In this document: one piece after another, positions 16,905-25,695 of the stretch | Numbering within the stretch: the stretch's first letter is position 1 | Layout of the letters: the number at the start of each line of letters is the position of its first letter | Source: an uncultured Lachnospiraceae bacterium | GTDB lineage: Bacteria; Bacillota; Clostridia; Lachnospirales; Lachnospiraceae | Direction: 5' to 3' | Assembly: GCA_910577115.1 (NCBI GenBank) | Contig: CAJTMC010000010.1 | Location: 1-64,000, forward strand | Length of the DNA: 64,000 nucleotides | The notes under the pieces: model-generated | What the model saw: only the letters and a program-made list of their open reading frames with translations | Database searches by the model: none | Told to the model about the DNA's origin: nothing | Translations under genes and position numbers: made by a program

Positions 16905-19900
16905 ATGGAAATGGATATAAATATGACGAAAATCGTCACGGCCTTTGCAATTCTTGGAATAGAAGCCACAAAGGATGAGAACTTAATTCGCAGCGCATAC
17001 CGTATGGCGCTGCCGGCAAATAACCCTGAGGAGAATCCTGAGGGTTTTAAGTCGCTGCGCGAAGCATATGAAAATGCGCTTGCATATAGCCGCACGCCCG
17101 ACGAAGATCTGCAGCAGGTTACGGCGGAAATGATTGACACAAGCACGCCGATGGGAGCGTTTCGGGCAAAGCTTGCGGATATTTATAAAAGCATATCGGC
17201 TCGAATCAGCCTTTCGTCCTGGATTGCGCTTTTAAAGAATGAAGTATTTGAAGGCCTTGACAGCTTTGATGAAGCGAAGTGGGCGCTTTTTATTTATCTT
17301 GCCGAAAATTATCGTATTACGCACGAAACATATATTCTGCTGGACGAATATTTTCACATACGGGAAAATGAGCAGGAGTTCAAGGAGCATTTGCCTGTCG
17401 GTTTTGTAGATTTCATGATTTCCAATATCAGCAATCCAAACGGCGGATACTCTTACGAATGGATGAGCATGCTTAAAGGCGCGGACGATGCGGATTATGA
17501 TACATTTTTTAATTATATTTATGAGCTTGGCGGAGAACTTAGCAATGAAGAAAGTACGCGCGCGGGTGATTTAATCAAAGCGATTGACGCGCTTGAAATT
17601 TGGCACCCACATTACGCGATTGACAAGGCGGAATATCTGCGCAGGACAGGAAATGTAGATGCGGCGCTGGAAATTGTAACCGGCCTTTTGGAACAGGAAG
17701 ATTATCACGATGACTTGCATGTGCAGATGGTCTGCGGCTCCCTGCTTTGGAATATGGGCAAAAAAGAGGAAGCATACAAGGCATTATGCCGGAGTTTGGA
17801 GATTAACAGTGAAAATTATGCAGGAAACAAGTATGCGGCATTTTATGAGATAGAGCATGGAGAGACTCGCGAAGCGCTTAATCATATTTACGCCATTCGG
17901 AATCTGAGCGATGACGAGGAACTGAACGAGGCCGCCAATAAGGTGGAAAAAGAGTTTATTGCACTTTGTGAGCGCAATATGAAGGAGGGGACGATAGAGC
18001 CGGAAGATGTGCGCCGGCTTGTCTACGCATATGGCTATCAGGATCAGCCTGACAAGGCGATTGCGGCAATTCAATCGGATCCTTCTTATGAAAAGGAGAT
18101 TAAGGGATATCATATGCTGCTCTCCTATATGTATAAGCAGAAAAAGGATTATGTGAAAGCGGCGGAGCATGGCGAAAAAAGACTTGCAGTTATTCAGGGA
18201 AAGCTTGCGGATTTGGAGGCAGGAAGACCGATTCCCGAAGATGACACGAAGGAGTCGCTTGAGCGCAGCCTGTCTGACGCATATCTTCAGCTTGGTCTGA
18301 TGCTTATGATTCGTGCAAAGGACGCGATAACAATAGAGGGACGCTTTGATTTATACAAACAGGCGATTCCGAAGTTTTTGGATGCATGCGCTGCGTCGTC
18401 TGACAACGTGACCGCGCAGTTAAACCTTGCGTACTCTTATTCGGAGACAAGACAGTATCAGAAGGCTTATGAAGTCTATGACCAGTTGATTAAGGATCTC
18501 GGCGTGCAGAGCGGTCTCCTTTTCTTAAAGCAGCGGGTATGCTATGAGATGGATAATGCGCAGGAGGTTATTGATCTGTTTTATCAGATGTTGAACGCGG
18601 GTGCGCAGGAAGCAGGAATTTATGAGTATACGGTTCGCGTGTTCCTTGATTACAGACAGCTTGATGATGCCAAGGATATCTTTGCGAGGGCACAGGCGGC
18701 AGAGGTGACGAGCTTTGGCTTACGCGCGCTGCAGCTTGTGTACGATTATTACGCAAAACCGGATAGCGCGGATATTGCGGTGCTGAACAAGGCGATCGAC
18801 GATATGCTTATAGAGGGCGAGCGGGATGCGGAGGATGTTTATATCCGCGATTATCTTGCGGAACTGTATTATATGAAGGGAATGTGCGCGGCACAGTTTC
18901 AACAGAACAAAGTACCGCATTTAAAAAGTGCGATTGAGGTGAATGATCGCGCAAAATATCATATGGCGCTTGCCACGTGCTATGCAGAACAGGAGCGTGC
19001 AGATGAGGCATTGCAGGAATATCAATATGTCGAGCAGTTTTTTGCGCCTGATACGGAGCTTTATATCAAAATGGCGGAACGCTATCATGATATGAATGAC
19101 ATTGATACGGCGTGTAAATACATACAAAAGGCGATAGACCTTGCGCCTGACCGCCCTGGAATTTATAAGGTGGCCGCGAGGGCATATGATGATATGGCTG
19201 TTGGCCGCAGGTCGTTATATCATGATTCTATTGCGTTTTGGAAACGATATATCAGCTCTGAACCGGAGGATATGGATTTTGCGCTTTACCGCTGCGGCTG
19301 CGCACTGATGCAGCTTGGCAGGTATGAGGAGGCCATTGCGGAGTTTGAGAAGGGCTATGGGATTGCGGACGAAAATGCAAAATATGACATTGGTGTCAGT
19401 TTAGGAAAAGCGTACGGCGGACTGGGACAGTTTGCTAAGGGTGCGGAATATATTGAGGAGGCGCTGCAAACGCTGAAAGAGAAGGAGCGGGGCGAACGGT
19501 ATGCGTATACGGCAACGCTTGCGCTGAGCAGGACTTATATGAAGCTTGGCAGATTTGCAGATGCGGAGAAGCTTTTGCGGGGAAGCTTAAGATATTATGA
19601 TGCGGAGCGAAAGTCCCATATGGTGCGGGAACTGAAAAATATCTATGTTTCCGTTGGCGAGTATGACAAGGCGCTCCATATTTTGAAGAGCTATTCGGAG
19701 CTTTTTGATGATGCGTACAGTGTTTATTTGCAGCTTTATGTGCGGCACAGGGCATGTACTACAGTGAAGGAAAAGAAATCTGTCTTAAAGGAAGTCAAAA
19801 AAGCCTTGCATAAGTATAATACATATGATTTGCGGGATCTTTACGCGGATATTCTTGCATATGACTTTTTGATGATAAAGGAGGCAATTCCTGTAGAAGA

Positions 19901-20384
19901 AAAGCTGATTTCATACACGTCGTCTGACCATAAGGAAATTGACTGGGAGGATAGCAACGGCTGTGTGCTGGAGTTAATCCGCTTCAATAAATTTTTAAAG
20001 CGTGAGAAGGAAGTGGAGCGTTACAAACAGCTTTTCGTGAATGCGCTCTATCAATATGTTGGTTGCTCGGGTGAGGAGGCTTTTGACCGTTTTATCGAGA
20101 GCGATCCGACGGCAAGGCTGGATAATTTGACGCTGATTGTTGACTTTTTGGCGATTACGGGCGAGATTCGTCTTGCCGAAAAGTATGCTGCAATGATGAA
20201 CGGCTGTGTGATGTGTTCCTTCTGCAATTATACGGCATGCTGCGACCGGCTGGAAGCGATTGGAATCCTTTATGAAGCAAAGGGCGATATGGCGCGTGCA
20301 TATGAATATTTTGAGAAGGCGGTTCAGGAACGCAGTTATTATAAGGGACATGCGATGTACCGTCTGATGACAAAGAAAAAATGA
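16905..20384 (+). CDS. Large TPR protein with J-like N-terminal domain, probable partner of the downstream Hsp70
   Basis: 1159 residues, no signal peptide or membrane helix. Residues 9-60 look like the helices of a J domain (AFAILGIEATKDENLIRSAYRMA, then NPEGFKSLREAYENAL shortened to its core), but the HPD tripeptide is missing; ANNPEENP stands in the loop. The rest is alpha-helical tetratricopeptide-type repeats from about residue 210 to the end (for example YNLAYSYSETRQYQKAYEVYDQ-like and CGCALMQLGRYEEAIAEFEK blocks). The C-terminus has a short Cys cluster (CVMCSFCNYTACC). It lies 59 bases before an Hsp70 gene on the same strand. A co-chaperone or client-scaffold role is inference. Confidence 0.8.
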   Translation: MEMDINMTKIVTAFAILGIEATKDENLIRSAYRMALPANNPEENPEGFKSLREAYENALAYSRTPDEDLQQVTAEMIDTSTPMGAFRAKLADIYKSISARISLSSWIALLKNEVFEGLDSFDEAKWALFIYLAENYRITHETYILLDEYFHIRENEQEFKEHLPVGFVDFMISNISNPNGGYSYEWMSMLKGADDADYDTFFNYIYELGGELSNEESTRAGDLIKAIDALEIWHPHYAIDKAEYLRRTGNVDAALEIVTGLLEQEDYHDDLHVQMVCGSLLWNMGKKEEAYKALCRSLEINSENYAGNKYAAFYEIEHGETREALNHIYAIRNLSDDEELNEAANKVEKEFIALCERNMKEGTIEPEDVRRLVYAYGYQDQPDKAIAAIQSDPSYEKEIKGYHMLLSYMYKQKKDYVKAAEHGEKRLAVIQGKLADLEAGRPIPEDDTKESLERSLSDAYLQLGLMLMIRAKDAITIEGRFDLYKQAIPKFLDACAASSDNVTAQLNLAYSYSETRQYQKAYEVYDQLIKDLGVQSGLLFLKQRVCYEMDNAQEVIDLFYQMLNAGAQEAGIYEYTVRVFLDYRQLDDAKDIFARAQAAEVTSFGLRALQLVYDYYAKPDSADIAVLNKAIDDMLIEGERDAEDVYIRDYLAELYYMKGMCAAQFQQNKVPHLKSAIEVNDRAKYHMALATCYAEQERADEALQEYQYVEQFFAPDTELYIKMAERYHDMNDIDTACKYIQKAIDLAPDRPGIYKVAARAYDDMAVGRRSLYHDSIAFWKRYISSEPEDMDFALYRCGCALMQLGRYEEAIAEFEKGYGIADENAKYDIGVSLGKAYGGLGQFAKGAEYIEEALQTLKEKERGERYAYTATLALSRTYMKLGRFADAEKLLRGSLRYYDAERKSHMVRELKNIYVSVGEYDKALHILKSYSELFDDAYSVYLQLYVRHRACTTVKEKKSVLKEVKKALHKYNTYDLRDLYADILAYDFLMIKEAIPVEEKLISYTSSDHKEIDWEDSNGCVLELIRFNKFLKREKEVERYKQLFVNALYQYVGCSGEEAFDRFIESDPTARLDNLTLIVDFLAITGEIRLAEKYAAMMNGCVMCSFCNYTACCDRLEAIGILYEAKGDMARAYEYFEKAVQERSYYKGHAMYRLMTKKK

Positions 20385-20386
20385 TA

Positions 20387-20413
20387 GCAGCCATGAAGGG
20401 ATTGAATAGCTGC
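20387..20413 (+). repeat. Hairpin with conserved loop, copy 2
   Basis: GCAGC (20387-20391) pairs with GCTGC (20409-20413) and encloses CATGAAGGGATTGAATA. The loop differs from copy 1 at 13302 in only two of its central bases, while the stem sequence is entirely different yet still complementary. It sits between the TPR gene and the Hsp70 gene. Confidence 0.6.
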
Positions 20414-20443
20414 AAGGGATAAAAAACAGGTTACGGAAAGGAT

Positions 20444-22150
20444 ATGTGTAAAAACATGATAATAGGAATTGATTTAGGGACGACAAACAGTCTTTGCGCA
20501 TATTACAGCGATGAGGGGGCAAAAATTATTCCGAATCGCTTGGGAAAGCCGCTTACGCCGTCGGTGGTTAGTGTAGACGAACAAGGCATTGTATCGGTGG
20601 GAGAGACGGCGCGGGAATATGGGCTGCTGCACCCTGACAGGGTGGCGGACGTGTTTAAGCGGTTTATGGGTACGGACAAAAAGTATAGTCTTGGAGAGCA
20701 TACCTATAATGCGGAGGAGCTCTCCGCGTTTGTGCTGCGCGCGCTCAGAGAAGATGCAGAGACTTACTTAAACGAAGAAATTACGGAGGCTGTCATCAGC
20801 GTGCCGGCTTATTTTGATGACAAGCGCAGAAAGGCAACAAAGCGTGCCGGGGAGCTTGCGGGGCTGAAGGTGGAACGTATTATCAGTGAACCGACTGCCG
20901 CTGCGATTGCTTACGGGTTGTATGAAAAGAGGGCGAACACGCGTTTTCTGGTATTTGATCTGGGAGGCGGCACATTTGATGTGTCCATTTTGGAGTTGTT
21001 TGAGAATATTTTGGAAGTGCGCGCTGTTGCCGGCGATAATTATTTGGGTGGAGAAGATTTTACGGACATTTTGGTCAATGAATTTTTGGAGAAAAATGAA
21101 ATTCCCTTGGATTCACTTACGCTGCGGGAGCTTGGAAGGCTTCATAATATAGCGGAGAACGCGAAACGGGAGTTTACCGATAAAGATGAGGTCAGCATTG
21201 TTTTCCCTTATCAGAATGAGGATAAGGAGCTTCATATTTCACTGAAAGACTATGAGACGCTTTGTGAACCTCTGCTTGAGAAAATCAGAAAGCCGGTTCA
21301 AAGGAGTTTATCCGATGCGCATATCAAGCTTTCGGATATTGATGAGGTTGTGCTTGTGGGCGGTGCGACGAAGCTGTCTACGGTACATAATTTTATTGTA
21401 AAGCTGTTTCGAAAGTTTCCGGATACGTCGATAAATCCTGACGAGGCGGTGGCGCTTGGCGCTGCGGTTCAGGCGGCGATGAAGGAACGCAACGAGGCGG
21501 TGAAAGAGGTTATTTTGACTGATGTGTGTTCTTTTACGCTTGGTACGGAGATTTCGGTGGAGCGTGCAAACGGGATGTATGAGGCGGGGCATTTTATGCC
21601 GATTATTGACCGGAATACGGTGATTCCGGCAAGCCGTACGGAGCGCGTCTATACATTGCATGACAATCAGGAGAGTATCCGCGTGAATGTTTTGCAGGGT
21701 GAGAGCCGTTTTGCGCAGAATAACCTGCTGCTTGGCAGCATGACGGTGCGTGTGCCGAAGAATGCTGCGGGGGAAGAGGCTGTGGATATTACATATACCT
21801 ATGATATTAACTCGCTTTTGGAGGTACAGGTGAAGGTCATCTCCACAGGAGAGGTGAAGAAGCAGATTATCAAGGGGAAGAGCAATGACATGTCGGAGGA
21901 GGAAGTTCAGCAGCGTATGGAGGAGCTTTCCTACTTGAAGGTGCACCCGCGCGACCAGGAGGAAAACCGGCTGCTTTTGCTGAAGGGCGAAAGGTTATAT
22001 GAAGAAAGTACAGGTGATACGCGTGTTATGATTGATATGTGGCTTCGGAAATTTGAGGAGGCGCTCAATTCCCGCAATCATGAGAACATTGAAGATGCAA
22101 GGCGTGAGTTGAAGGAGCAGCTCTCGGACCTTGAAAATTCGCTTATTTAG
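20444..22150 (+). CDS. Hsp70-family chaperone, short HscC-like type
   Basis: 568 residues, shorter than DnaK (about 610-640). The ATPase domain is intact: GIDLGTTNSLCAYY, EPTAAAIAYG, VFDLGGGTFDVSI and the adenosine motif LVGGATKLS. The linker region TDVCSFTLGTEIS and a beta-type substrate domain follow. The helical lid is short and there is no DnaK-type EEVD-like tail. Length and layout resemble HscC, a specialised Hsp70 that works with dedicated J proteins. The upstream TPR/J-like protein is the obvious candidate. The first ATG is used here; a start at 20456 is also possible. The housekeeping DnaK presumably lies elsewhere. Confidence 0.9.
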   Translation: MCKNMIIGIDLGTTNSLCAYYSDEGAKIIPNRLGKPLTPSVVSVDEQGIVSVGETAREYGLLHPDRVADVFKRFMGTDKKYSLGEHTYNAEELSAFVLRALREDAETYLNEEITEAVISVPAYFDDKRRKATKRAGELAGLKVERIISEPTAAAIAYGLYEKRANTRFLVFDLGGGTFDVSILELFENILEVRAVAGDNYLGGEDFTDILVNEFLEKNEIPLDSLTLRELGRLHNIAENAKREFTDKDEVSIVFPYQNEDKELHISLKDYETLCEPLLEKIRKPVQRSLSDAHIKLSDIDEVVLVGGATKLSTVHNFIVKLFRKFPDTSINPDEAVALGAAVQAAMKERNEAVKEVILTDVCSFTLGTEISVERANGMYEAGHFMPIIDRNTVIPASRTERVYTLHDNQESIRVNVLQGESRFAQNNLLLGSMTVRVPKNAAGEEAVDITYTYDINSLLEVQVKVISTGEVKKQIIKGKSNDMSEEEVQQRMEELSYLKVHPRDQEENRLLLLKGERLYEESTGDTRVMIDMWLRKFEEALNSRNHENIEDARRELKEQLSDLENSLI

Positions 22151-22359
22151 TGGTTCGTTTAGTACTTTTGGAGCATTCTTAATAGGTAAAAAGGACAAAC
22201 TTTTTATATGGTTATTGTTTAAAATTCATATATATTTTAAATTGTATAAAAAATATACAATATTCCCTTGAATAACAAAAAGTATTGTGATATAAATAGG
22301 GTAACAAAAGCAAAATCACATATTTTTTGTGCAAAATGCGTATGAAGGGGGAACTGATT

Positions 22360-22557
22360 ATGGAATTTCTTGACCAAAAGGGAGCGGCTTGTCTTGTGAG
22401 CGAATATATTGAAAGGGAAATCTTAGAGAGCAAAAAAATGACAGAAAAGGAACTCGCCGGAAACGGTATTGCACCTGAGGCGAGGGAGGCATTTAACAGA
22501 AAGCCCTACTATAATACGGGAAATGTCAATTTAAAATGCCGTCCTGTACTGCGGTAA
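22360..22557 (+). CDS. Small hypothetical protein
   Basis: 65 residues, charged, no membrane helix. A helical middle part (EYIEREILESKKMTEKELAG) precedes a basic end. AAGGGGGAAC lies at good spacing before ATG 22360; the in-frame start at 22327 has no site. A strong terminator follows, so it is a stand-alone small gene. No family recognised. Confidence 0.6.
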   Translation: MEFLDQKGAACLVSEYIEREILESKKMTEKELAGNGIAPEAREAFNRKPYYNTGNVNLKCRPVLR

Positions 22558-22576
22558 GGATTTGTATGGTAAATGG

Positions 22577-22630
22577 AAACATCTCTTAAGTCCGAAATGT
22601 GGGTTTGGGAGATGTTTTTTGTAATATAAA
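22577..22630 (+). terminator. Rho-independent terminator
   Basis: AAACATCTC pairs with GAGATGTTT across a long loop and is followed by TTTTTT. Confidence 0.75.
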
Positions 22631-22717
22631 GTGTTTTTCTATATAATATGATTGTGTAATTGCGGAGTAATTATGATACAATATATTTGGCAGTAATGAG
22701 AAATGTAGGAAATGAGT

Positions 22718-22939
22718 ATGATTACAGCAGACTTGACAAGAAAAATTGATTTACTTCCTCAGGAATCTTATCGCAAGGTGGAAAGTTTTGTGGAGCAGCT
22801 TATCGCGCTGGATACGCAGATTGGGAAAGAAAAGGCTTTTCAGATTTTTATGGATAAAATGAATGCGGCAGAGAAATCCGTAAAGGAAAATGGGTATTAT
22901 TCGGAAGAAGAAGCAGAGGAAGAATTAGCGAAAATATGA
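22718..22939 (+). CDS. Antitoxin-like small protein
   Basis: 73 residues. The N-terminal half (DLTRKIDLLPQESYRKVESF) resembles the short helical antitoxins of RelE/ParE-type modules, and the C-terminus is very acidic (YYSEEEAEEELAKI), as in proteins that mask a basic toxin. TAGGA lies seven bases before ATG 22718, better than the ATG at 22712. The stop overlaps the next start (ATGA), the usual coupling of antitoxin and toxin. Its partner is frameshifted. Confidence 0.65.
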   Translation: MITADLTRKIDLLPQESYRKVESFVEQLIALDTQIGKEKAFQIFMDKMNAAEKSVKENGYYSEEEAEEELAKI

Positions 22940-23213
22940 CACAAAGAAAAATTATTTACTCTGAGACTGCCTTATCGAAGCGCAAAGCAGTTAAGAGAGA
23001 CATTAAAGAAAAGTACGGTAGGGAATTTCGGATAAATTTTCGAAACGTGATTATTATATGCTTTTTATAGAACACAATTATTTTATATACCGCATTGTGG
23101 ACAATTGCATTATGATACTTGAAATATTGAATGAAAAAGAAGATTTTATATATCATTTGTTCGGTATCGTAACAACTTCGCAGGAATCGCTTGATTTTGG
23201 GGATGACGAATAA
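22936..23213 (+). pseudogene. Frameshifted RelE/ParE-like toxin gene
   Basis: The frame from ATG 22936 reads MTQRKIIYSETALSKRKAVK and on to about base 23025, then hits an early stop at 23071. The +1 frame continues the same protein (DKFSKRDYYMLFIEHNYFIY, then RIVDNCIMILEILNEKEDF) to the TAA at 23211. The total of 278 bases is one short of a multiple of three. Restoring a T in GAATTTC (giving EFSDKF) joins the halves into about 92 residues, right for a RelE/ParE toxin. Either the toxin is dead or the base call is wrong. Confidence 0.7.
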
Positions 23214-23332
23214 AAAGAATAGATGATCAAATGCAAAGGCAATGAATACAAAAAGTTCGTTGCTTTTTTATTAGTTATATCTAACAAATCCTAAACAAAT
23301 CCTAAACAACCCCCAAAAAGTAAAAATTTTCC

Positions 23333-23361
23333 TTGACATCTGTCAATGAAAGCGTTAATCT
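23333..23361 (+). promoter_or_regulatory. Promoter of the fatty acid synthesis operon
   Basis: A perfect TTGACA at 23333-23338 and TAATCT at 23356-23361, 17 bases apart. The predicted RNA start, near 23368, lies just before the three FabT-type palindromes. Confidence 0.75.
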
Positions 23362-23376
23362 TTATCTCGTAAATAC

Positions 23377-23421
23377 TTTGAAAGTCAAAAGATTTGAGAT
23401 TCAAACTATTTGACTTTCAAA
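23377..23421. promoter_or_regulatory. Three tandem FabT-type operators
   Basis: TTTGAAAGTCAAA (23377-23389), TTTGAGATTCAAA (23393-23405) and TTTGACTTTCAAA (23409-23421) share the TTTGAnnnTCAAA palindrome recognised by FabT, the MarR-type repressor of fatty acid synthesis. Starts are exactly 16 bases apart. They lie between the promoter and acpP, and the fabT gene is the last gene of this operon. Confidence 0.82.
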
Positions 23422-23460
23422 CAAATTTCGATTAAAAAAGAAAAAAGGAGACAAATTATC

Positions 23461-23694
23461 ATGTTAGAGAGAGTAAAGGAAATCATTGAGGAGCAGTTAA
23501 ACATTGAGGACGTAGAGATTACAGAGGCTACACGTTTCAAAGAGGACTTAGAGGCAGACTCCCTTGACCTGTTTGAGCTTGTTATGGCATTTGAGGAGGA
23601 GTACGGCGTAGAAATCCCTTCTGAGGATTTGGAGAAGATTACAACAGTTGGTTCTGTTATTGATTACATGAAAGCAAAGGGCGTAAACGCATAA
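23461..23694 (+). CDS. acpP: Acyl carrier protein
   Basis: 77 residues, acidic, four-helix ACP fold. Ser34 in EADSLDLFEL is the site for the phosphopantetheine arm. It carries the growing acyl chain through the following enzymes. AAAAGGAG precedes ATG 23461; the in-frame upstream start would run through the operators. The TAA overlaps the fabK ATG by one base. Confidence 0.96.
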   Translation: MLERVKEIIEEQLNIEDVEITEATRFKEDLEADSLDLFELVMAFEEEYGVEIPSEDLEKITTVGSVIDYMKAKGVNA

Positions 23695-24623
23695 TGAAAA
23701 CAAGAATTACAGAGATTTTAGGAATTGAATATCCTATTATACAGGGCGGTATGGCATGGGTAGCAACGCATGAGCTTGCGGCGGCAGTGTCAGAAGCCGG
23801 CGGTTTGGGAATTATCGGCGCCGGCGGTGCGCCTGCATCGTTTGTCAGGGAGCAGATTCAGAAGGCAAAGGAGCAGACGGACAAGCCGTTTGGCGTGAAT
23901 ATCATGCTGATGAATCCCGAAGCGGACGGGATTGCGCAGGTTGTTGTGGATGAGGGTGTAAAGGTCGTCACAACAGGCGCGGGCAACCCGTCAAAATACA
24001 TGGAGATGTGGAAGGCAGCCGGCGTGAAGGTCATTCCCGTTGTTGCGAGCGTGGCACTGGCGAAGCTGATGGAGCGCGGCGGTGCGGACGCAGTTATTGC
24101 GGAAGGTACGGAGAGCGGCGGACACATCGGTTCGACAACAACAATGGCGCTTGTGCCGCAGGTAGTGGACGCTGTGAGCATTCCCGTTATTGCGGCGGGC
24201 GGTATCGCAGACGGCAGAGGATTTGCGGCTGCATTTATGCTTGGTGCGGAGGGCGTGCAGATTGGTACGCGCTTTGTGGTTGCAACAGAGTGCATCGTGC
24301 ATGAAAAGTACAAAGCGATGTTAATCAAAGCAAAGGATATTGACTCGGCAGTGACAGGCATGAGTACAGGCCACCCCGTAAGAAGTATCCGGAATAAGAT
24401 GACAAAGGAATACTTAAAATTGGAAAAAGACGGCGCAGACCTTATGGAGCTGGAAAAGCTTACACTTGGTTCCTTGAGAAAGGCAGTTGTGGAAGGCGAC
24501 GTCGTAAACGGTACCATAATGGCAGGTCAGATTGCAGGACTTGTCAAGAAGGAACAGCCCTGTAAGGAGATTATCGACGAGATTATGTCACAGGGAATGG
24601 AATTGTTAAACAAAGCATTTTAG
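23694..24623 (+). CDS. fabK: Enoyl-ACP reductase II (FMN-dependent)
   Basis: 309 residues, TIM-barrel flavoprotein. Landmarks are PIIQGGMAWVATHELAAAVS at the start, GVNIMLMN, TTGAGNPS, the FMN-phosphate region AAGGIADGRG and GTRFVVATEC. It reduces enoyl-ACP at the end of each elongation cycle and replaces FabI, as is usual in Clostridia and streptococci. It overlaps acpP by one base. Confidence 0.95.
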   Translation: MKTRITEILGIEYPIIQGGMAWVATHELAAAVSEAGGLGIIGAGGAPASFVREQIQKAKEQTDKPFGVNIMLMNPEADGIAQVVVDEGVKVVTTGAGNPSKYMEMWKAAGVKVIPVVASVALAKLMERGGADAVIAEGTESGGHIGSTTTMALVPQVVDAVSIPVIAAGGIADGRGFAAAFMLGAEGVQIGTRFVVATECIVHEKYKAMLIKAKDIDSAVTGMSTGHPVRSIRNKMTKEYLKLEKDGADLMELEKLTLGSLRKAVVEGDVVNGTIMAGQIAGLVKKEQPCKEIIDEIMSQGMELLNKAF

Positions 24624-24626
24624 GAC

Positions 24627-24647
24627 GTACAGAAAACATATGTACGA
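24627..24647 (+). repeat. Small inverted repeat between fabK and fabD
   Basis: CGTACA and TGTACG, nine bases apart, just after the fabK stop. Weak compared with the other junction hairpins in this operon. Confidence 0.4.
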
Positions 24648-24671
24648 CATGTAAAAAGAGAGGCATGTAAA

Positions 24672-25580
24672 ATGAGCAAAACAGCATTTATTTTCCCTGG
24701 TCAGGGTTCACAGTACGTTGGCATGGGAAAGGATTTTTATGATACATACAGTGAGGCAAAGGAAGTATTTGCGCTTGCAGGCGAGGCATCAGGGCTTGAT
24801 ATGGAGAAGCTCTGTTTTGAGGAAAATGATGACATCAATATCACAGAGTACACTCAGATTGCAATGCTTGCAGACGAGGTTGCAATTTTAAAGGTGCTTG
24901 AATCAAAGGGCATCAAGGCGGATATTACTGCAGGCTTAAGTCTCGGCGAATATGGTGCACTTGCAGCGGCGGACGTTATGGATTTAAAGGATTTATTTCA
25001 TATTATCAGAAAGCGCGGCATTTTTATGCAGGAGGCCTATCCCGTAGGGGGCGCCATGACAGCGGTGCTCGGACTTGACAGTGAGAAAATAAATGAGATT
25101 TGCGCGGCGACAGAGGGCATTGTGACAGTGGCAAACTACAACTGCCCCGGACAGATTGTGATTACAGGGGAAGAAAAAGCAGTGGCGGCAGCCGCCCAGG
25201 CGCTTTCGGCAGCAGGCGCAAAGCGCTGTGTACCGTTGAAGGTAAGCGGCCCGTTCCACTCAGAGCTTTTGAAGAGTGCAGGCGAGAAGCTTGGCGAGGA
25301 GCTTAAGAATATCGAGCTGCGCAATCCGTCAATTCCGTACATTAGCAACGTGAATGCGACAGATGTCAACGACAAAGCGCCGATTAAGGAGCTTTTGCAG
25401 AATCAGGTGTCAAATTCCGTATGCTGGCAGCAGACTATCGAAAAGATGATTGCGGACGGTGTTGACACATTTATTGAAATAGGACCGGGAAAAACCCTTA
25501 GCGGCTTTATGAGAAAGATTAACAAAGACGTTAAGTGCATTAATATAGATAAAGTAGAAGATTTGGAGAAATTAGTGTGA
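24672..25580 (+). CDS. fabD: Malonyl-CoA:ACP transacylase
   Basis: 302 residues. FPGQGSQ at the start, the nucleophile Ser90 in GLSLGE, and the catalytic His in GPFHSELL identify FabD. It loads malonyl groups onto ACP. The stop codon lies inside the left arm of a long hairpin that fills the gap to fabG. Confidence 0.97.
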   Translation: MSKTAFIFPGQGSQYVGMGKDFYDTYSEAKEVFALAGEASGLDMEKLCFEENDDINITEYTQIAMLADEVAILKVLESKGIKADITAGLSLGEYGALAAADVMDLKDLFHIIRKRGIFMQEAYPVGGAMTAVLGLDSEKINEICAATEGIVTVANYNCPGQIVITGEEKAVAAAAQALSAAGAKRCVPLKVSGPFHSELLKSAGEKLGEELKNIELRNPSIPYISNVNATDVNDKAPIKELLQNQVSNSVCWQQTIEKMIADGVDTFIEIGPGKTLSGFMRKINKDVKCINIDKVEDLEKLV

Positions 25581-25663
25581 AGAGATTTTCTAAGGCGCTT
25601 GAAAGACACCGCCTAAGAAAATCTAAAGCTTCACACAGGAGAATGCCAAAGTGCGGCATTCTC
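25575..25663 (+). repeat. Two hairpins between fabD and fabG
   Basis: The first is long: GTGTGAAG and CTTCACAC flank AGATTTTCTAAGGCG and its near-perfect complement (25575-25636), and it includes the fabD stop codon. The second is a perfect 9-base stem GAGAATGCC/GGCATTCTC with a seven-base loop (25639-25663). No T tract follows either, and fabG follows directly. Confidence 0.75.
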
Positions 25664-25695
25664 GGCACAATTAGAGAGGAGTATGGTTTGTTGAA

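Noticed and set aside
23281..23310. Short direct repeat ACAAATCCTAA before the fab promoter
   Set aside because: Two adjacent 11-base units in AT-rich sequence; too short to interpret.
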